This document shows, piece by piece, positions 54,401-64,000 of a stretch of DNA of 64,000 nucleotides. The first letter of the stretch is position 1, and each line of letters begins with the position of its first letter. A program made the translations under genes and the position numbers. Where the stretch lies: assembly GCF_048771995.1 (NCBI RefSeq), contig NC_133027.1, positions 11,652,001-11,716,000 of the forward strand. Direction: 5' to 3'. The notes under the pieces are model-generated. The model did no database searches and was not told the origin of the DNA. It worked only from the letters and a program-made list of their open reading frames with translations. The stretch is from Taeniopygia guttata (taxonomy: Eukaryota; Chordata; Aves; Passeriformes; Estrildidae).

Positions 54401-57400
54401 AAAAAAAAGTTTTTACTAGCTGAGAGCTAGTGCCTGTCAGGCAACAGTCCTTGCTGAAAAGTTTCAACATGCATTTGTTTTAAGACAAATACTGTAAGCT
54501 ATCTGTCTAAAAAACCTTTAAAATCTTGAATTTCAAAAATTGTGGAGCATTAAGATACTAGAAAGGAGATACCCTCATTAATTCACTCAAAATTGAGAAG
54601 GTACCTTTGTGTCAGAAGCTGCTGTATATATTACTATTTCATACTTTTTAGAAAACTTCTGTTGGTAATCTAAATAACTAGTAACTTGTATTTCATGTAC
54701 CCTATTGAGTTTTCAGTTTGCATTCCTTTCTTTGTTTTTCTAGAAGTCTTTTGATGCACTGAGTCGTGTTACAATGGTAAAAATGGGGTGGATTTCAAAA
54801 GCCAGTGCTATCCAGAGAAAAGGCAGGTAATAAATGCCTCATAGTGGTTTCCATTTTGCAGATATCCACAGTCCTTTATGTTTAGAATAAAGCACACAAC
54901 AGAATAGCTGTTTCTGGCCTAGTCCAGTGTTGTGTTGCATAGTGGCCAACACTCATTCTCTGCAGGTGAGTAGGCGTCAGCATGTATTTCCTTGGAATAA
55001 TCTCCCAAGTTGTAGAAAAGTGACGCTCAGGCATTTCCCAAAGGTCTGGGTTGTTTTCCCCCCATTAATTTGTTCTCCTTCCTCTTTCTCCCATGTAGCA
55101 CCAGCAGTCACAATGTCCAGTGGGGTGTTTTCACATCATGTCTGTCGGCAGAGGACTGCCTATTTCACTTTCTCCAAGCTATCCATGACTTAACAGGCCA
55201 TGATTATATTCTTCCCAGCACTGTGGGTGAGGGCTCAGAAGTTTATGTAGCAACAAATGCCTGTTTAATCAATCATATTGGCATTAAGCTGCACGTATGC
55301 ACATAGATGTATATGACTGAGAGAATTTGCTGTCTCTCATTCACTCACAAGTTACTTCATCTTTATTCTACCTTTTACTCCAAGCATCACTTCTGTTTAG
55401 GGGATGTGAGGGGAAACAATAAAGTTTGCAACTGGTTCCTCACAACAAAGGATGATTGAGATTTGAACTGGTCTTAGGTTAGCAAAAAACCCACAGCACT
55501 TTACATTAGATAAGCCTTGTTTTTCTTTCCTCCAGATTTCTCAGTGTTGGGTTAAAATTACAGTAAAAAATTGCCACACTCTCAAAAATACTTCATGATT
55601 AGAAAACTCTCACTTTGTGTGTGACTTAACAACACTTTCTTCATAGTACTGCCTCTTCTTTTCCATTCTGAGTTTCTGTGTCTGTTTGTTGGCTTTTGGT
55701 TTTGTTTTTAGAAAGAAATCCTCATTTTCACAACCTTCCATATTTTATTTTCAAGGGCTGGGCGCTGTCAGCCTGGAGTCTGCTTTCGTCTCTTCAGCAG
55801 GCTCCGATTTCAGAATATGTTGGAATTTCAATCTCCAGAACTTCTAAGAATGCCGCTTCAGGTGCATGTTCAGTTAGAAACTACAACTTTAAAAAATACA
55901 ATGCCCTCAAACCATACTATTAATTGCAACAAATCATGTGTTTGGCGGCTGCTTCCAAATCTTGGTAATCTTTTTTTGTTCTGCCTTTTACCTTGCAGGA
56001 GATCTGTTTGTACACAAAAATTCTGTCTCCAGTTAATTGTCCAATTGTAGACTTTCTTATGAAAGCTCCTGATCCTCCGCCTGCTGTAACTGTGAGAAAT
56101 GCTGTGCATATGCTTAAGGTCAGAAAAGGAGTAGGTTTAGATTGTAATTGTGTTTGATCCCAAATTTGTGGTGTAGCAGTTTACTGACTTCAGTTTGTAC
56201 TGAAGCTGTTTTTAATTACTTAAGGATGTTTTGAAGTTTTGTTTATTGTCTGTTTTCATTTTGTGTGTAGGGATGTGTTTTTCCATGTCAAGGGAAGAGA
56301 GTGCTTCAAAGTCTTGTCTCAGTTAATAGTTTGACTTGCTTCTGTAGTGTTTGGAAACAAGTCTAGTTAATGTCCATTATTCACATCCTTTCTGCTTTCA
56401 CTGTAAATTGATTTTGTCCACTGTACCCATCCCCCTCTCCTTTATTTGTTTGTTTGTTTGTTTATGAACAGACCATAGATGCCATGGACCCTTGGGAAGA
56501 TCTCACTGAGCTTGGTTATCACCTCACTGAATTACCTGTAGAGCCACACCTCGGTAAAATGGTGTTGTATGCTGTAGTTCTGAAGTGCCTGGATCCTGTT
56601 CTGACCATTGCCTGTGCTCTTGCCTGCCAAGACCCTTTTGTGCTGCCCACGCTGGCCTCCCAAAAGCGTGCAGCCGTGCTGTGCAGGAAGCGTTTTGCTG
56701 CCGGAACGTTCAGTGACCACATGGCCCTGCTCAGGGCTTTCCAGGTAGTCTTTCATTTCAGAGAGTACTAATCACAGCACATTCAAGCAAAATGCAGATG
56801 CACCAGTTGGATGTAGAGTGGCGGCGGACTGTGATTAAGTGCTCAGAGAAGACTTTCTTTTTGCCTAGTGCCTTTCCTGTGTAAGGCATTACTTGGCAGT
56901 CTGGCTGGTCCACAGAAGAGGGAACTGTTTTTGTAGTATGTTTTGTTTCAAACATTATAAAATTTTGAATGTTCCAACAATGTGCCTCTTTGCATCCTAC
57001 TACACTGAACTTTGAATCATGATCTTAATGTAATGATCTTTATTTATTGTTTTAACTTGACATAATCATCACTGTAGTGAACACATAAAGAGAATCTAAT
57101 TGTTGAACAGAAAAAATAATCTGGTTTGATACATTAACTTTTAGAGTGGGTTTTGCATTCATTTTATTGACATAAATGTAATATTTTAAAAAAATGCAGT
57201 TTTTAGTTTAAGTCCTTCAAATTAATAGGCAAATGTAAAAACATTTTCAGGCATGGCAGAAGGCACGCAGTGACGGCTGGGAGAGAGCCTTCTGTGAAAA
57301 GAACTTCCTATCCCAAGCCACAATGGAAACCATTGCAGGAATGAGAACACAGGTGCTTGGCCAGCTTAGAGCCTCAGGTAGAGAAGTTGGAAACAATTTT

Positions 57401-60400
57401 AACATTTTTTAAAGTCAAGCATATAGAAATTGTAACAAAAATCGTGTCCACTGGTGTAATTTTCCTTAATTTGAAATACACCTTCATGCACACATTCATG
57501 CAGGGTATGGTGCAGATGAGGAATTGTGGCTGATCTAACTGAAAGCACCCTCATCTCCACATGCCACTGCATTTCATGTTTTAATGAATTATTCCCATAG
57601 GAAATGTCTTTATATTGTACAAAATAGTGGTATTCTGTGTTAGTATGAAACCCCTTATCAGGAAGGATTTCAGTGTAATGGTTTCTTCTTGGTGCTGTTA
57701 AGGTTGGCAGTGGTGAAAAATGCAACAAAGAAGTCATTTATTTCACCTTTAGTTTCTGACTCCTTTTGAGAACCAAACACAAGCTAACATGGCACTGTTT
57801 TGTCTCTTTCATTTGTCAGGTTTTGTGAGAGCCAGAGGAGGAGCTGATATTAGAGATGTTAATACTAACTCTGAGAACTGGGCTGTAATTAAAGGTGCCT
57901 TAGTGGCCGGGATGTATCCCAATCTTGTGCATGTAGACAGAGACAGCCTGGTGTTGACGGAATCAAAGGAGACGAAAGTGCGATTTCATCCTACCTCTGT
58001 TCTTGGTCAGTCTCAGTATAAAAAGGTAAAGACACTTTGAATTCATAGTTCAAAAAAAAGGGCACTAAAATCTGTCACGTGTTTTAGAAATGTCTTTTCC
58101 TATTTGTCAGTACTTTAAAAGCAGTATAGGCATTTAACACTACAGCTTTAGAAAATACCGTTCTACCCAGCTGATAGAATTGGAGTTGATTCATTTTTCC
58201 ATCATTTCAATTAGTCTTTTCTCTAGATGGAACAAGGCAAAATGACAAAAAAACTGCCCTGCTATAAAATTGTTTTAAAGATATAATGATCCCTATTCTT
58301 AAAAGCAAGTTTTTCTCTGAAACTTTTTTTTAACATTTCTTTTTAAAGCAAAATATTTTGTTTTATCATGGTAGGATAATTTATGAATCTGGTTGAATTC
58401 TCTCACGCTTTTTTATGTGCATGTATATTTTTATATGTATATAATTGTATGTGTATTTAGTTCTCAAAATACAGAATCATAGAATGGTTTGGGTTGTAAG
58501 GGACCTTAAAGCTTATCTCATTCCAACCCCTGCCACGGGCAGGGACACCTTCCACTAGTCCAGGTTGCTCAGAGCCCCACCCAGCCTGGCCTTGAGCACT
58601 GCCAGGTTGAGGCATCCATAGTGTCTCTGGATAAAATGAGAAATACGTTCAAATTTACATTAATTACAGGTAGAGGGTATAATAGCCTGGTTTTACCTGC
58701 TCTTGCACAGATTGCCCCAGCAAATGGACAAGCTGCAGCCATCCAGGCTCTCCCTACAGACTGGCTTATATATGATGAAATGACGAGAGCTCACAAGACA
58801 GCAAACATCAGGTGCTGCTCTGTTGTGACACCTGTCACGGTGGCCCTCTTCTGTGGACCAGCCAGACTGCCAAGTAATGCCTTGCAGGCATCTTCATCCT
58901 TTCGAGGTACGCTGGAGTCTGGATTTGGGATGTTTCCGTTGCTATACATCAGCGTGTGACATGGAAAACTTATTTTTCAGTAATATTTAATACATGTATT
59001 GCCTGATTCTGAACATAGCGCTGTTATAATTCCTGCAGCTATTCAGGAAGAGTTTGTTGGTTCTGTAATAAATCTCTCCATTTTGGGATTCCTTACATAT
59101 TCAAGTCCATAAATTACACAGTTGTAGGGTCTCAGAAACTGTAGTATAGTTTGTAAGGAAAGAATACAGCCACAGTGTCTAATGAGAACTGTAGTACTGG
59201 TACTGAGAAGTGTAGTATGCATGTTCTTTTTCTACAGACTACTTTATTTGATACATTGAACCAGATTATTCAAACAGAATAATTTAGAAACAATCAATAT
59301 GGCAAACACGTCATGTTGCTTCTAGCTAACACATACATTTTCAAGACATGTTCTACTGATAATTTTTAATTTCAGTTAACTGTACTATTAACTGTGAGTA
59401 ATAGAGAATATATAGAAATTTCCTTCTTTTTTTCTGATTTACATTGAGTCCTCTTGGAATGGAAGCAAAAATAACTGCTTCTAGTTGTCATAGTTTGAAT
59501 CAAACTAAAAGTCCAACTTATTTCTAGAGCTTTCCTGTCTTGCTTTTAAACTGTGAACCTTAGAGTAGTGCTCATGTTGATTGAATTGCACTTAAGAAAA
59601 ATAAAGAATCCTAATTAATAGCTATATGTATAGATTTTTTGTTTTTCTTACTAGGTCTTTAGATCTGCTGTTTTACTAGGAAATAGAGGCATGTGTGATT
59701 TTGCAAACAGCTTTAGGCAAAAGTTGTATAGTGGCCTGTGGATACTGGTGAAGGTACATGAGTTGGGTCACATCATATCAATACAGGTTTTTACACAGTA
59801 GGACCTTCAGCCGGTCTGGCTTGATTGCTGCTATCTGGAGCAAAGACTTTGCAGTGTATTTGCAGAAAAGAAGAGGTAGTTTTACAAATGTTTACATTTA
59901 AAGTCAATTTTAGAAGGAAAAACATTGTTGCTGGTAATACCGTAGTATGCGGGTTTTTGTGTAGAAATAATAGTAGAAAAAATATGGAAATGCTAATGCA
60001 CCTTTTGTCTTTAATTCAGGGAGAGGGGTATCTAATGATAGCAGCGACAGTGAGATGGAGGACAAGACATCTGCTGATCTGGCACTGCTGAAGCTGGATG
60101 AAGGGCTCCATCTCAAACTGGACCCTGAAGTAAGTAAGAAATTACTCCTGGGTTTGCTTCATGTAGAGGAATTGTAAAAAGATGTGAAAAGGTTTTTGTA
60201 ACATTTGAGTAGCCAAGAATTTTCTCCAAGAATGTCATGGTCTATTTCGGTCTCTCAAACTAGGTACTCTGTGATTTAACCTTTACTTCACAAGCTCATC
60301 AATAATTAAACGGCTTCAATCCCCTTTGGCACAGAGTTGTCTGTCGCCTGAATCCGTGTATTCAACATCCAAGTTGCAGTGTTTCATCACCTATCACCCG

Positions 60401-62442
60401 TACCTTTCTATTCTTTTACTTGTCAGCAAAAAGAAAGAGAATAATTAGTCACCTAATTCAACATTGAGAGTGCTCATTCCTCTTCCTCCATATTGATGTG
60501 GGTGTCCTGTCTCTCACAAAAGGGACCAGGAAAGCCTCAGCAATCCAGATGCTGTTGGGTCTGTTTCAAAAACTTTCTGGGCAGTATGATGTTTTATATC
60601 TGAGCTTGGCAGTTTTGTCCCTTTCCACACGTCAGCAGATTCTGAAGAGACTGGCAGACAAAAGATAATGGCTGCAAGGGACAGCAAGCTGCAGGTGACA
60701 GTGACTGCATAAGGGCCCTTCTGCTCCTTCTGGCCTCCTGTCCTGCCTGCATGGTGCTCCATCAGGCCATAGCACGAGCTGGGATAGCCAAAATCTGAAC
60801 AGGAGCTGAGAGAACAGTCACATTGGCATATTGTGTTCTTCTTTCTTTGAGAGGATAACCAAAATCGGATCAAAAAAGGAGCACTTGAAGCTGAAGTTGC
60901 TGAAAGAAAGTTGCTGTCAGATTTTGGAAGGATAAATTTCAAAATCTCTTTGAAATAGAAGTCTTTATGTCATTGAGGAGCTGTGGCTGTGGTAGGAGGC
61001 AGTTTATGGGTCATGAAACACACAACTTTACCAACTCTAATAATAATACTCTCTCTCCTAGACATGTCCAGAAGAGTGATTTTTTTAAATTTATTGTAAT
61101 GGAAGCATTTCTGGTAGCAGAATTAGACAATAGTCTTCTGAATTTAGTCATCACATTTGACCAGGTGTCTATGTAAGAAAAATATCACTTAGAGCTCTTT
61201 TCCATCAACTATGACTGAAGAGTGCATGAGTAGAGACTGATTTGAGAGGAAGGGCATAAAGCATGAAAGGATTGGGTTTTCTTGAAAGATAAGAAGGAAA
61301 AAAAAAGGTCTGTGGAATTACAATACAAAGCTAAGTTTATTACCGAGCTAAATGAAATGTTTCCAAAATTACCTTGCACCCAAGGAAAAGAAAGCAAATT
61401 AACATCTTAATTTAAATATGGATTATTCCCCTTCCCCAAGACCTTAGTCTTGCCTTTAATTGTGGGCCCCGTTTATATTAGAATGCCAGGTGCTGCCTGA
61501 TATGGAAAAGACAGGGTTCTCTTACCTGTGTGATCTACTTTTCATCAGTATTTAACAGAATTGGAATTTATTGCAGGCTGCTGGTATGCTGCTGCAACTC
61601 AGGCAGAAGTGGCACAGCTTGTTTCTGCGTCGCATGCGAGCTCCTTCTAAGCTGTGGTCTGAGGTTGATGAAACAACTGTAAGAGCAATTACAGCTGTTC
61701 TGAGTGCTGAAGAACAGTCTGCAGGTCTACAGCAGCCTTCAGGAATTGGCCAGAGACCAAGGCCTGTGACTTGTGAAGAACTTCCTTTGGCATCTACATG
61801 GATGTCAAGCAACAGCAGAAACAGCTCAACAGAAACAGAATTGTCTGACTTCTCTCATGCTGAAAAGTAAGATGCTGAGGTCTTCTGCTCACTGTAGGTT
61901 GCAGTTTATGTATACAAGTATCACTTAAGTTTCTGCTAGTAATAGGAGGTGGAAACAGCGGAAGTACAGTTTGAAGGTGTTATACTGTTGTATGCTGCAT
62001 TGTAGTCCCAAAGAGAAGTATTTCATACCTGGGGCTGCTGTTGGAGAGAGCAGTCAGGAATATTGTCCATGAATTGTGATGTTTGAGAAGTAGCAGAAGA
62101 AGTTTAACAGTAGCATTAAAAAGCAATGAATGGTCAGTATGAGTTTTTAGTTAGGCTTTAATAGATTTTGTAGTTGCTGTAATACATGTGGTCATGCAGT
62201 AGGCTGGCAGGTCGATGTAAATTTTCAGTGACTGCTTGTGAAACTCAAAGTATGTCCTTTGTAGGGTTTCAGTGAAATCTACTTCTCCTGCACTCCACCA
62301 GCCAAAGAAGTACAAAGAAAAAGACATTTTGCTCTCCAGACAATTCTCAGATGACAGATCCGCTCAGTCCTCAGTGAAGCCTGCAGACAGCAGTAGCTAT
62401 TCCAACGCCTGTGCTACTCCTTCTTCTCCAGTGTCGGGAAAG
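39305..62442 (+). CDS. YTHDC2: YTHDC2, 3'-5' RNA helicase with YTH domain; 26 exons in window, 3' end beyond edge
   Basis: Exons: 39305-39479, 40114-40204, 40585-40778, 42366-42565, 43180-43346, 45788-45890, 47063-47219, 49366-49473, 50553-50701, 51103-51238, 51589-51715, 52690-52755, 53528-53706, 53858-53954, 54031-54118, 54218-54298, 54744-54826, 55756-55861, 55999-56118, 56472-56744, 57251-57377, 57820-58025, 58711-58906, 60020-60129, 61577-61866, 62265-62442. All join in phase. Domains in order are R3H, RecA1 with ESGSGKTT and DEVH, an ankyrin insertion, RecA2 with QRKGRAGR, HA2 and OB. The YTH (m6A-binding) exons are outside the window. Exon 9 ends with an in-frame TAA (50696-50698) and motif Ib is altered, so this copy may be a degenerating gametolog or use an alternative splice site. 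Identity is firm; function is doubtful. Confidence 0.93.
39578..40050 (+). mobile_element. CR1 LINE 3' end in YTHDC2 intron 1
   Basis: Contains typical CR1 wording (ctgtgtccagctctgggctt, agcccagaggagactgagag, ctccaggtgaccctgc) and ends with the CR1 tail attctgtggttctgtaa. It is 5'-truncated, as most CR1 copies are. Confidence 0.85.
40114..40204 (+). CDS. YTHDC2: YTHDC2 exon 2 (R3H start)
   Basis: Encodes [15 protein letters not shown] and [14 protein letters not shown], the first half of the R3H single-strand nucleic-acid-binding domain. It has a ttctag acceptor and a gtgagt donor. Confidence 0.9.
40585..40778 (+). CDS. YTHDC2: YTHDC2 exon 3 (R3H end)
   Basis: Encodes [28 protein letters not shown] and LLPRTERGS, completing R3H. 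Its donor is gtacgt. Confidence 0.9.
42366..42565 (+). CDS. YTHDC2: YTHDC2 exon 4 (Walker A)
   Basis: Encodes the linker [17 protein letters not shown] and helicase motif [11 protein letters not shown] (Ser where mammals have Thr). Confidence 0.92.
43180..43346 (+). CDS. YTHDC2: YTHDC2 exon 5 (motif Ia)
   Basis: Encodes IPQFILDDC and motif Ia [16 protein letters not shown]. It ends GYQIRLES in phase 2 and is highly conserved. Confidence 0.93.
44054..44319 (+). pseudogene. Decayed coiled-coil-like coding remnant in YTHDC2 intron 5
   Basis: One frame reads for about 90 codons with protein-like composition ([10 protein letters not shown].., [16 protein letters not shown], then [20 protein letters not shown]) and is broken by two stops near 44,166 and 44,175. 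The heptad-like charged pattern suggests a coiled coil. I do not recognise the parent gene; it could be a processed pseudogene. Confidence 0.3.
44640..45370. repeat. Interspersed element with degenerate internal repeats (about 46 bp)
   Basis: Units of the form ctggagcag..ctg-aggactgcagcccgtggg-aggaccca recur about eight times between 44,990 and 45,300. This GC-rich block lies in an AT-rich intron, so it is probably a transposed repeat. I cannot name the family. Long open frames across it reflect the repeat periodicity. Confidence 0.55.
45788..45890 (+). CDS. YTHDC2: YTHDC2 exon 6 (motif Ib)
   Basis: Encodes [20 protein letters not shown] and [11 protein letters not shown]. Motif Ib reads TNDMLLGTL where DEAH helicases normally have TxGxLLR, so a Gly-to-Asp and an Arg-to-Gly change are present. 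Confidence 0.9.
47063..47219 (+). CDS. YTHDC2: YTHDC2 exon 7 (DEVH box)
   Basis: Starts with motif [16 protein letters not shown] and includes motif [12 protein letters not shown]. It is intact. Confidence 0.93.
49366..49473 (+). CDS. YTHDC2: YTHDC2 exon 8
   Basis: Encodes [20 protein letters not shown], the end of RecA1, and ends in phase 1. Confidence 0.9.
50553..50701 (+). CDS. YTHDC2: YTHDC2 exon 9 with premature stop
   Basis: Encodes a variable Lys/Thr-rich linker and then [11 protein letters not shown] followed by TAA at 50696-50698, one codon before the donor CTG/gtaagt. A Gln codon is expected at this position. The exon is 149 nt, so skipping it would shift the frame. Confidence 0.85.
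51103..51238 (+). CDS. YTHDC2: YTHDC2 exon 10
   Basis: Encodes [26 protein letters not shown] and LILTENVS, leading into the ankyrin insertion. Confidence 0.9.
51589..51715 (+). CDS. YTHDC2: YTHDC2 exon 11 (ankyrin)
   Basis: Ankyrin-repeat sequence ([20 protein letters not shown] and [13 protein letters not shown]). This insertion between the two RecA lobes is a hallmark of YTHDC2. Confidence 0.92.
52690..52755 (+). CDS. YTHDC2: YTHDC2 exon 12 (ankyrin)
   Basis: A 66-nt exon encoding [20 protein letters not shown], the end of the ankyrin pair. Confidence 0.9.
53528..53706 (+). CDS. YTHDC2: YTHDC2 exon 13
   Basis: Encodes [20 protein letters not shown] and [19 protein letters not shown], at the start of RecA2. 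Confidence 0.92.
53858..53954 (+). CDS. YTHDC2: YTHDC2 exon 14
   Basis: Encodes [19 protein letters not shown], the motif IV region. Confidence 0.92.
54031..54118 (+). CDS. YTHDC2: YTHDC2 exon 15, GC donor
   Basis: Encodes [20 protein letters not shown] to GIRKI. The donor is ATT/gcaagt, so the following intron is of the rare GC-AG class. Confidence 0.9.
54218..54298 (+). CDS. YTHDC2: YTHDC2 exon 16 (motif V)
   Basis: Encodes [20 protein letters not shown] and DSGKVKE, helicase motif V. Confidence 0.93.
54744..54826 (+). CDS. YTHDC2: YTHDC2 exon 17
   Basis: Encodes [20 protein letters not shown], then SAIQRKG, the first half of motif VI. Confidence 0.9.
55756..55861 (+). CDS. YTHDC2: YTHDC2 exon 18 (motif VI)
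   Basis: Completes motif VI as QRKGRAGR across the intron, then [19 protein letters not shown]. An Arg is usual where this copy has Gln after the Cys. Confidence 0.9.
55999..56118 (+). CDS. YTHDC2: YTHDC2 exon 19
   Basis: Encodes [20 protein letters not shown], opening the winged-helix/HA2 region. Confidence 0.9.
56472..56744 (+). CDS. YTHDC2: YTHDC2 exon 20 (HA2)
   Basis: Encodes [20 protein letters not shown] and the rest of HA2 ([16 protein letters not shown]), ending HMALLRAFQ. Confidence 0.93.
57251..57377 (+). CDS. YTHDC2: YTHDC2 exon 21
   Basis: Encodes [20 protein letters not shown] and then [12 protein letters not shown], between HA2 and OB. Confidence 0.92.
57820..58025 (+). CDS. 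YTHDC2: YTHDC2 exon 22 (OB fold)
   Basis: Encodes [20 protein letters not shown] and [18 protein letters not shown], the start of the OB fold. Confidence 0.92.
58472..58618 (-). mobile_element. CR1 LINE 3' fragment in YTHDC2 intron 22
   Basis: Begins with cagaatcatagaatggtttg, the reverse complement of a CR1 3' tail, followed by gggaccttaaagcttatctc and cagggacaccttccactagt, standard CR1 wording. Confidence 0.9.
58711..58906 (+). CDS. YTHDC2: YTHDC2 exon 23 (OB fold)
   Basis: Encodes [20 protein letters not shown] and [20 protein letters not shown], completing the OB fold. Confidence 0.92.
60020..60129 (+). CDS. YTHDC2: YTHDC2 exon 24
   Basis: Encodes [20 protein letters not shown], an acidic linker, then [13 protein letters not shown]. 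Confidence 0.88.
61577..61866 (+). CDS. YTHDC2: YTHDC2 exon 25
   Basis: Encodes [20 protein letters not shown], then [12 protein letters not shown] and a Ser/Asn-rich linker toward the YTH domain. Confidence 0.9.
62265..62442 (+). CDS. YTHDC2: YTHDC2 exon 26
   Basis: Encodes a Ser/Pro-rich disordered linker ([19 protein letters not shown]) ending SPVSGK. The donor gtagag is slightly weak. The next exon is not in the window. Confidence 0.82.
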
Positions 62443-63223
62443 GTAGAGTTCTCTAACATATCACCCTGCTCTTCCAGAGTAATAGAATTTCTTGCTGATA
62501 TCATTCTGCAGTTAGGTATTTTACTGATAAATTAGGAACCTAACGTAGCTTTTCATTTGTAACACTGCATAATACTTCCTTCTGGAACTTAAAAATCTAG
62601 ACTAAATATCCTTGTTTCACTAGTTTAATACAGCAAAAATAATTTGTAGACTGGGGAGGTGAAGCTATCCAAAGTAGAAAAAATGAGATTTTAAAAAAAC
62701 CCCAAACTTGTTCTAATAAACATGTATTAGTTTTTTTCAACTAAATGAGTATATTATATACACACTTCTGAAGTTTTTGGATTCTGCCTTTCTCGGCTTC
62801 CATAATAGATTTTCAATATCAATACTGATTCTGTCTTATCTGCCTTACTATGACTGATTTTTGTGATGGTTATTTGAACAAAGTACACATTTTTAATGAG
62901 ATTACTGTGACAGTTGTCACATATACTTGAATAGTAGATTGCAGTAACACTAAGGAGATCATTGAGAGAAAACTTCATGGACTCATTGGAGGATGTAGTA
63001 ATTCCTCTTGAATCTTTCAGCTTTTAAATTAAGACAGCGTAAAAGGAAGAAAACATGTTTCCTGAATATAGAAATGCGAGTAGTGTGCTGTAGGCTACAC
63101 TCTAGGATGCTTAATTTTGGTGTCATCTCAAGGTCTGTCAGACTTTAACCAATTCTAATTAGTCACTAGACTTTTTAATCCTATTCTGCTCTACTTGTTT
63201 CTTGCCCCTCATGGATGAATTAC

Positions 63224-63600
63224 TGTGGAAGGGGCTAACAGCAGGCCTGTTAGCTAAAGGAGCGAAAAGAAGCTGAGAGGCAAGAAGAAGCTGTTAAAGA
63301 GCTCTCTCCAAGGCTGCTACCAAGGAGACTGAGAGAAGAGAAGAACTGAAGAAAGATAAGGAGAGCACTGCAGACGGACAAAGTATTTTTAGAAAGTTAA
63401 CTAAAGTCACTGTTACTGTTCACCAGTGGTGTTATGTTGATTTTTTTGTGGCCAATAGTTGGGGTAGAAGAAGTATAAACAATTAGAAAGTTTATAAAAG
63501 GTCAGCCATGTTCAATAATAAAGAATTGCCATCTGAGACCGCCTGTGGTCTGTGCTTTGTGTCGCGACCGCCTCGGCATACAGTGTATATACCAGTGACA
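63224..63600 (+). mobile_element. 5' LTR of an ERV in a YTHDC2 intron
   Basis: Starts TGTGGAAGGGGCTAACAG and ends CCAGTGACA. It has a TTTATAAAAG TATA box at 63490-63499 and an AATAAA at 63516-63521. It is followed by a primer-site-like TGGTGCCC and a gag start. The 5' boundary is a best guess. Confidence 0.7.
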
Positions 63601-63602
63601 GC

Positions 63603-63620
63603 TGGTGCCCACCGCGTGGA
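63603..63620 (+). other. Probable primer-binding site, tRNA not assigned
   Basis: TGGTGCCCACCGCGTGGA lies two bases after the LTR end and begins with TGG as required. I could not match it confidently to a tRNA. Confidence 0.5.
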
Positions 63621-63811
63621 GCAACAGCCTGAACAGCGTGGTCAGTCTGGAGCCACGCGGGGTCCCAGCTCCCAGCCGTGACCCACTGGGGAGCAGCGGG
63701 GGAGGCGGCGCTGGTGCAGCTGAGAGTGGCGTGTGGAAGCCACAGGGAGGTCCAGACTTGATTTTCTCCTATCAAGACACCTGGAAGCAGGTGAGGCACC
63801 AACTAGTAATA

Positions 63812-64000
63812 ATGGGAAATAAATCTAAAGAGGAAGAGACTGTTTTGGCTACATGGAAAGCTTTGTTAAGATATAAGGGAATTAATACTTCAGACTATAC
63901 CCTTCGTAGTATATTGCTGTGGGCTAGATCATAGGATTTTGCCACTGATCCTGACACAGCATTTAGTGTTAAAACTTGGAAAAAAGTCAGGGACAGGCTG
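63812..64000 (+). pseudogene. gag N-terminus of the right-edge ERV, interrupted by a stop
   Basis: ATG 63812 gives Met-Gly (MGNKSKEEETVLATWKALL), a myristoylated-matrix-like start followed by a helical segment. An in-frame TAG at 63932-63934 interrupts the frame. Matrix-like sequence continues after it (DPDTAFSVKTWKKVRDRL) to the window edge. The element's remaining genes are outside the window. Confidence 0.6.

Noticed and set aside
60514..60942. A 142-codon minus-strand open frame in YTHDC2 intron 24
   Set aside because: Low-complexity Ser-rich translation with no recognisable domain and no splice context.
1..64000. CRISPR arrays, tRNA or rRNA genes, riboswitches, bacterial operons
   Set aside because: No regularly spaced short repeats with unique spacers and no tRNA cloverleaf or rRNA wording was seen. 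The content is vertebrate nuclear DNA.

Overview
The window looks like avian nuclear DNA, probably from a songbird. The evidence is a multi-exon vertebrate gene (YTHDC2), CR1-type LINE ends, a PIM-like kinase remnant of the kind expanded in passerines, an HSF-family gene of the HSFX/HSFY-like type, and a dense load of class II-like endogenous retroviruses (ERVs). No prokaryotic feature is present. YTHDC2 is, to my knowledge, Z-linked in birds. Heavy ERV content together with a YTHDC2 copy carrying an in-frame stop suggests a sex-chromosome segment, possibly the W gametolog. That placement is inference.

Layout. (1) 1-5.97 kb: a minus-strand ERV (ERV-A) cut by the left edge, with pol, pro and gag open and a 5' LTR near 5.06-5.97 kb. 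(2) 6-8.2 kb: AT-rich simple repeats and a GC-rich block between two diverged copies of a short sequence. (3) 8.2-10.07 kb: a minus-strand, intron-containing HSF-like gene whose DNA-binding domain is cut short by an LTR-like element. (4) 11.35-13.0 kb: a 107-bp tandem duplication and a degenerate minisatellite split by a solo LTR. (5) 13.36-25.77 kb: a PIM-like kinase pseudogene split by an 11.6-kb nested insertion. The outer insertion is a pol-less ERV with 2.6 % LTR divergence. Inside its 3' LTR sits a complete minus-strand ERV (16,987-25,394) with open gag, pro, pol and env and LTRs differing at 2 of 567 positions. (6) 26.1-33.8 kb: two more LTR-like sequences and a decayed plus-strand ERV (RNase H, integrase and env). 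(7) 33.8-39.1 kb: no gene seen. (8) 39.3-62.4 kb: 26 coding exons of YTHDC2 on the plus strand, from the start codon through the R3H, helicase, ankyrin, HA2 and OB regions. The YTH exons lie beyond the right edge. (9) 63.2-64 kb: the 5' LTR, a likely primer-binding site and the gag start of another ERV inside a YTHDC2 intron.

YTHDC2 encodes an m6A-reading 3'-5' RNA helicase needed for meiosis in mammals. All 26 exons join in frame with good splice sites, but exon 9 ends in an in-frame TAA and helicase motif Ib carries two unusual substitutions. The ERVs share one pol lineage but differ in age, from very recent (nested copy) to decayed (29.7-33.8 kb). I found no CRISPR, tRNA, rRNA or new defence-type system. 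The most notable items are the intact young ERV, the pol-less element with a tRNA-Phe-type primer site, and the nonsense codon in an otherwise intact YTHDC2.
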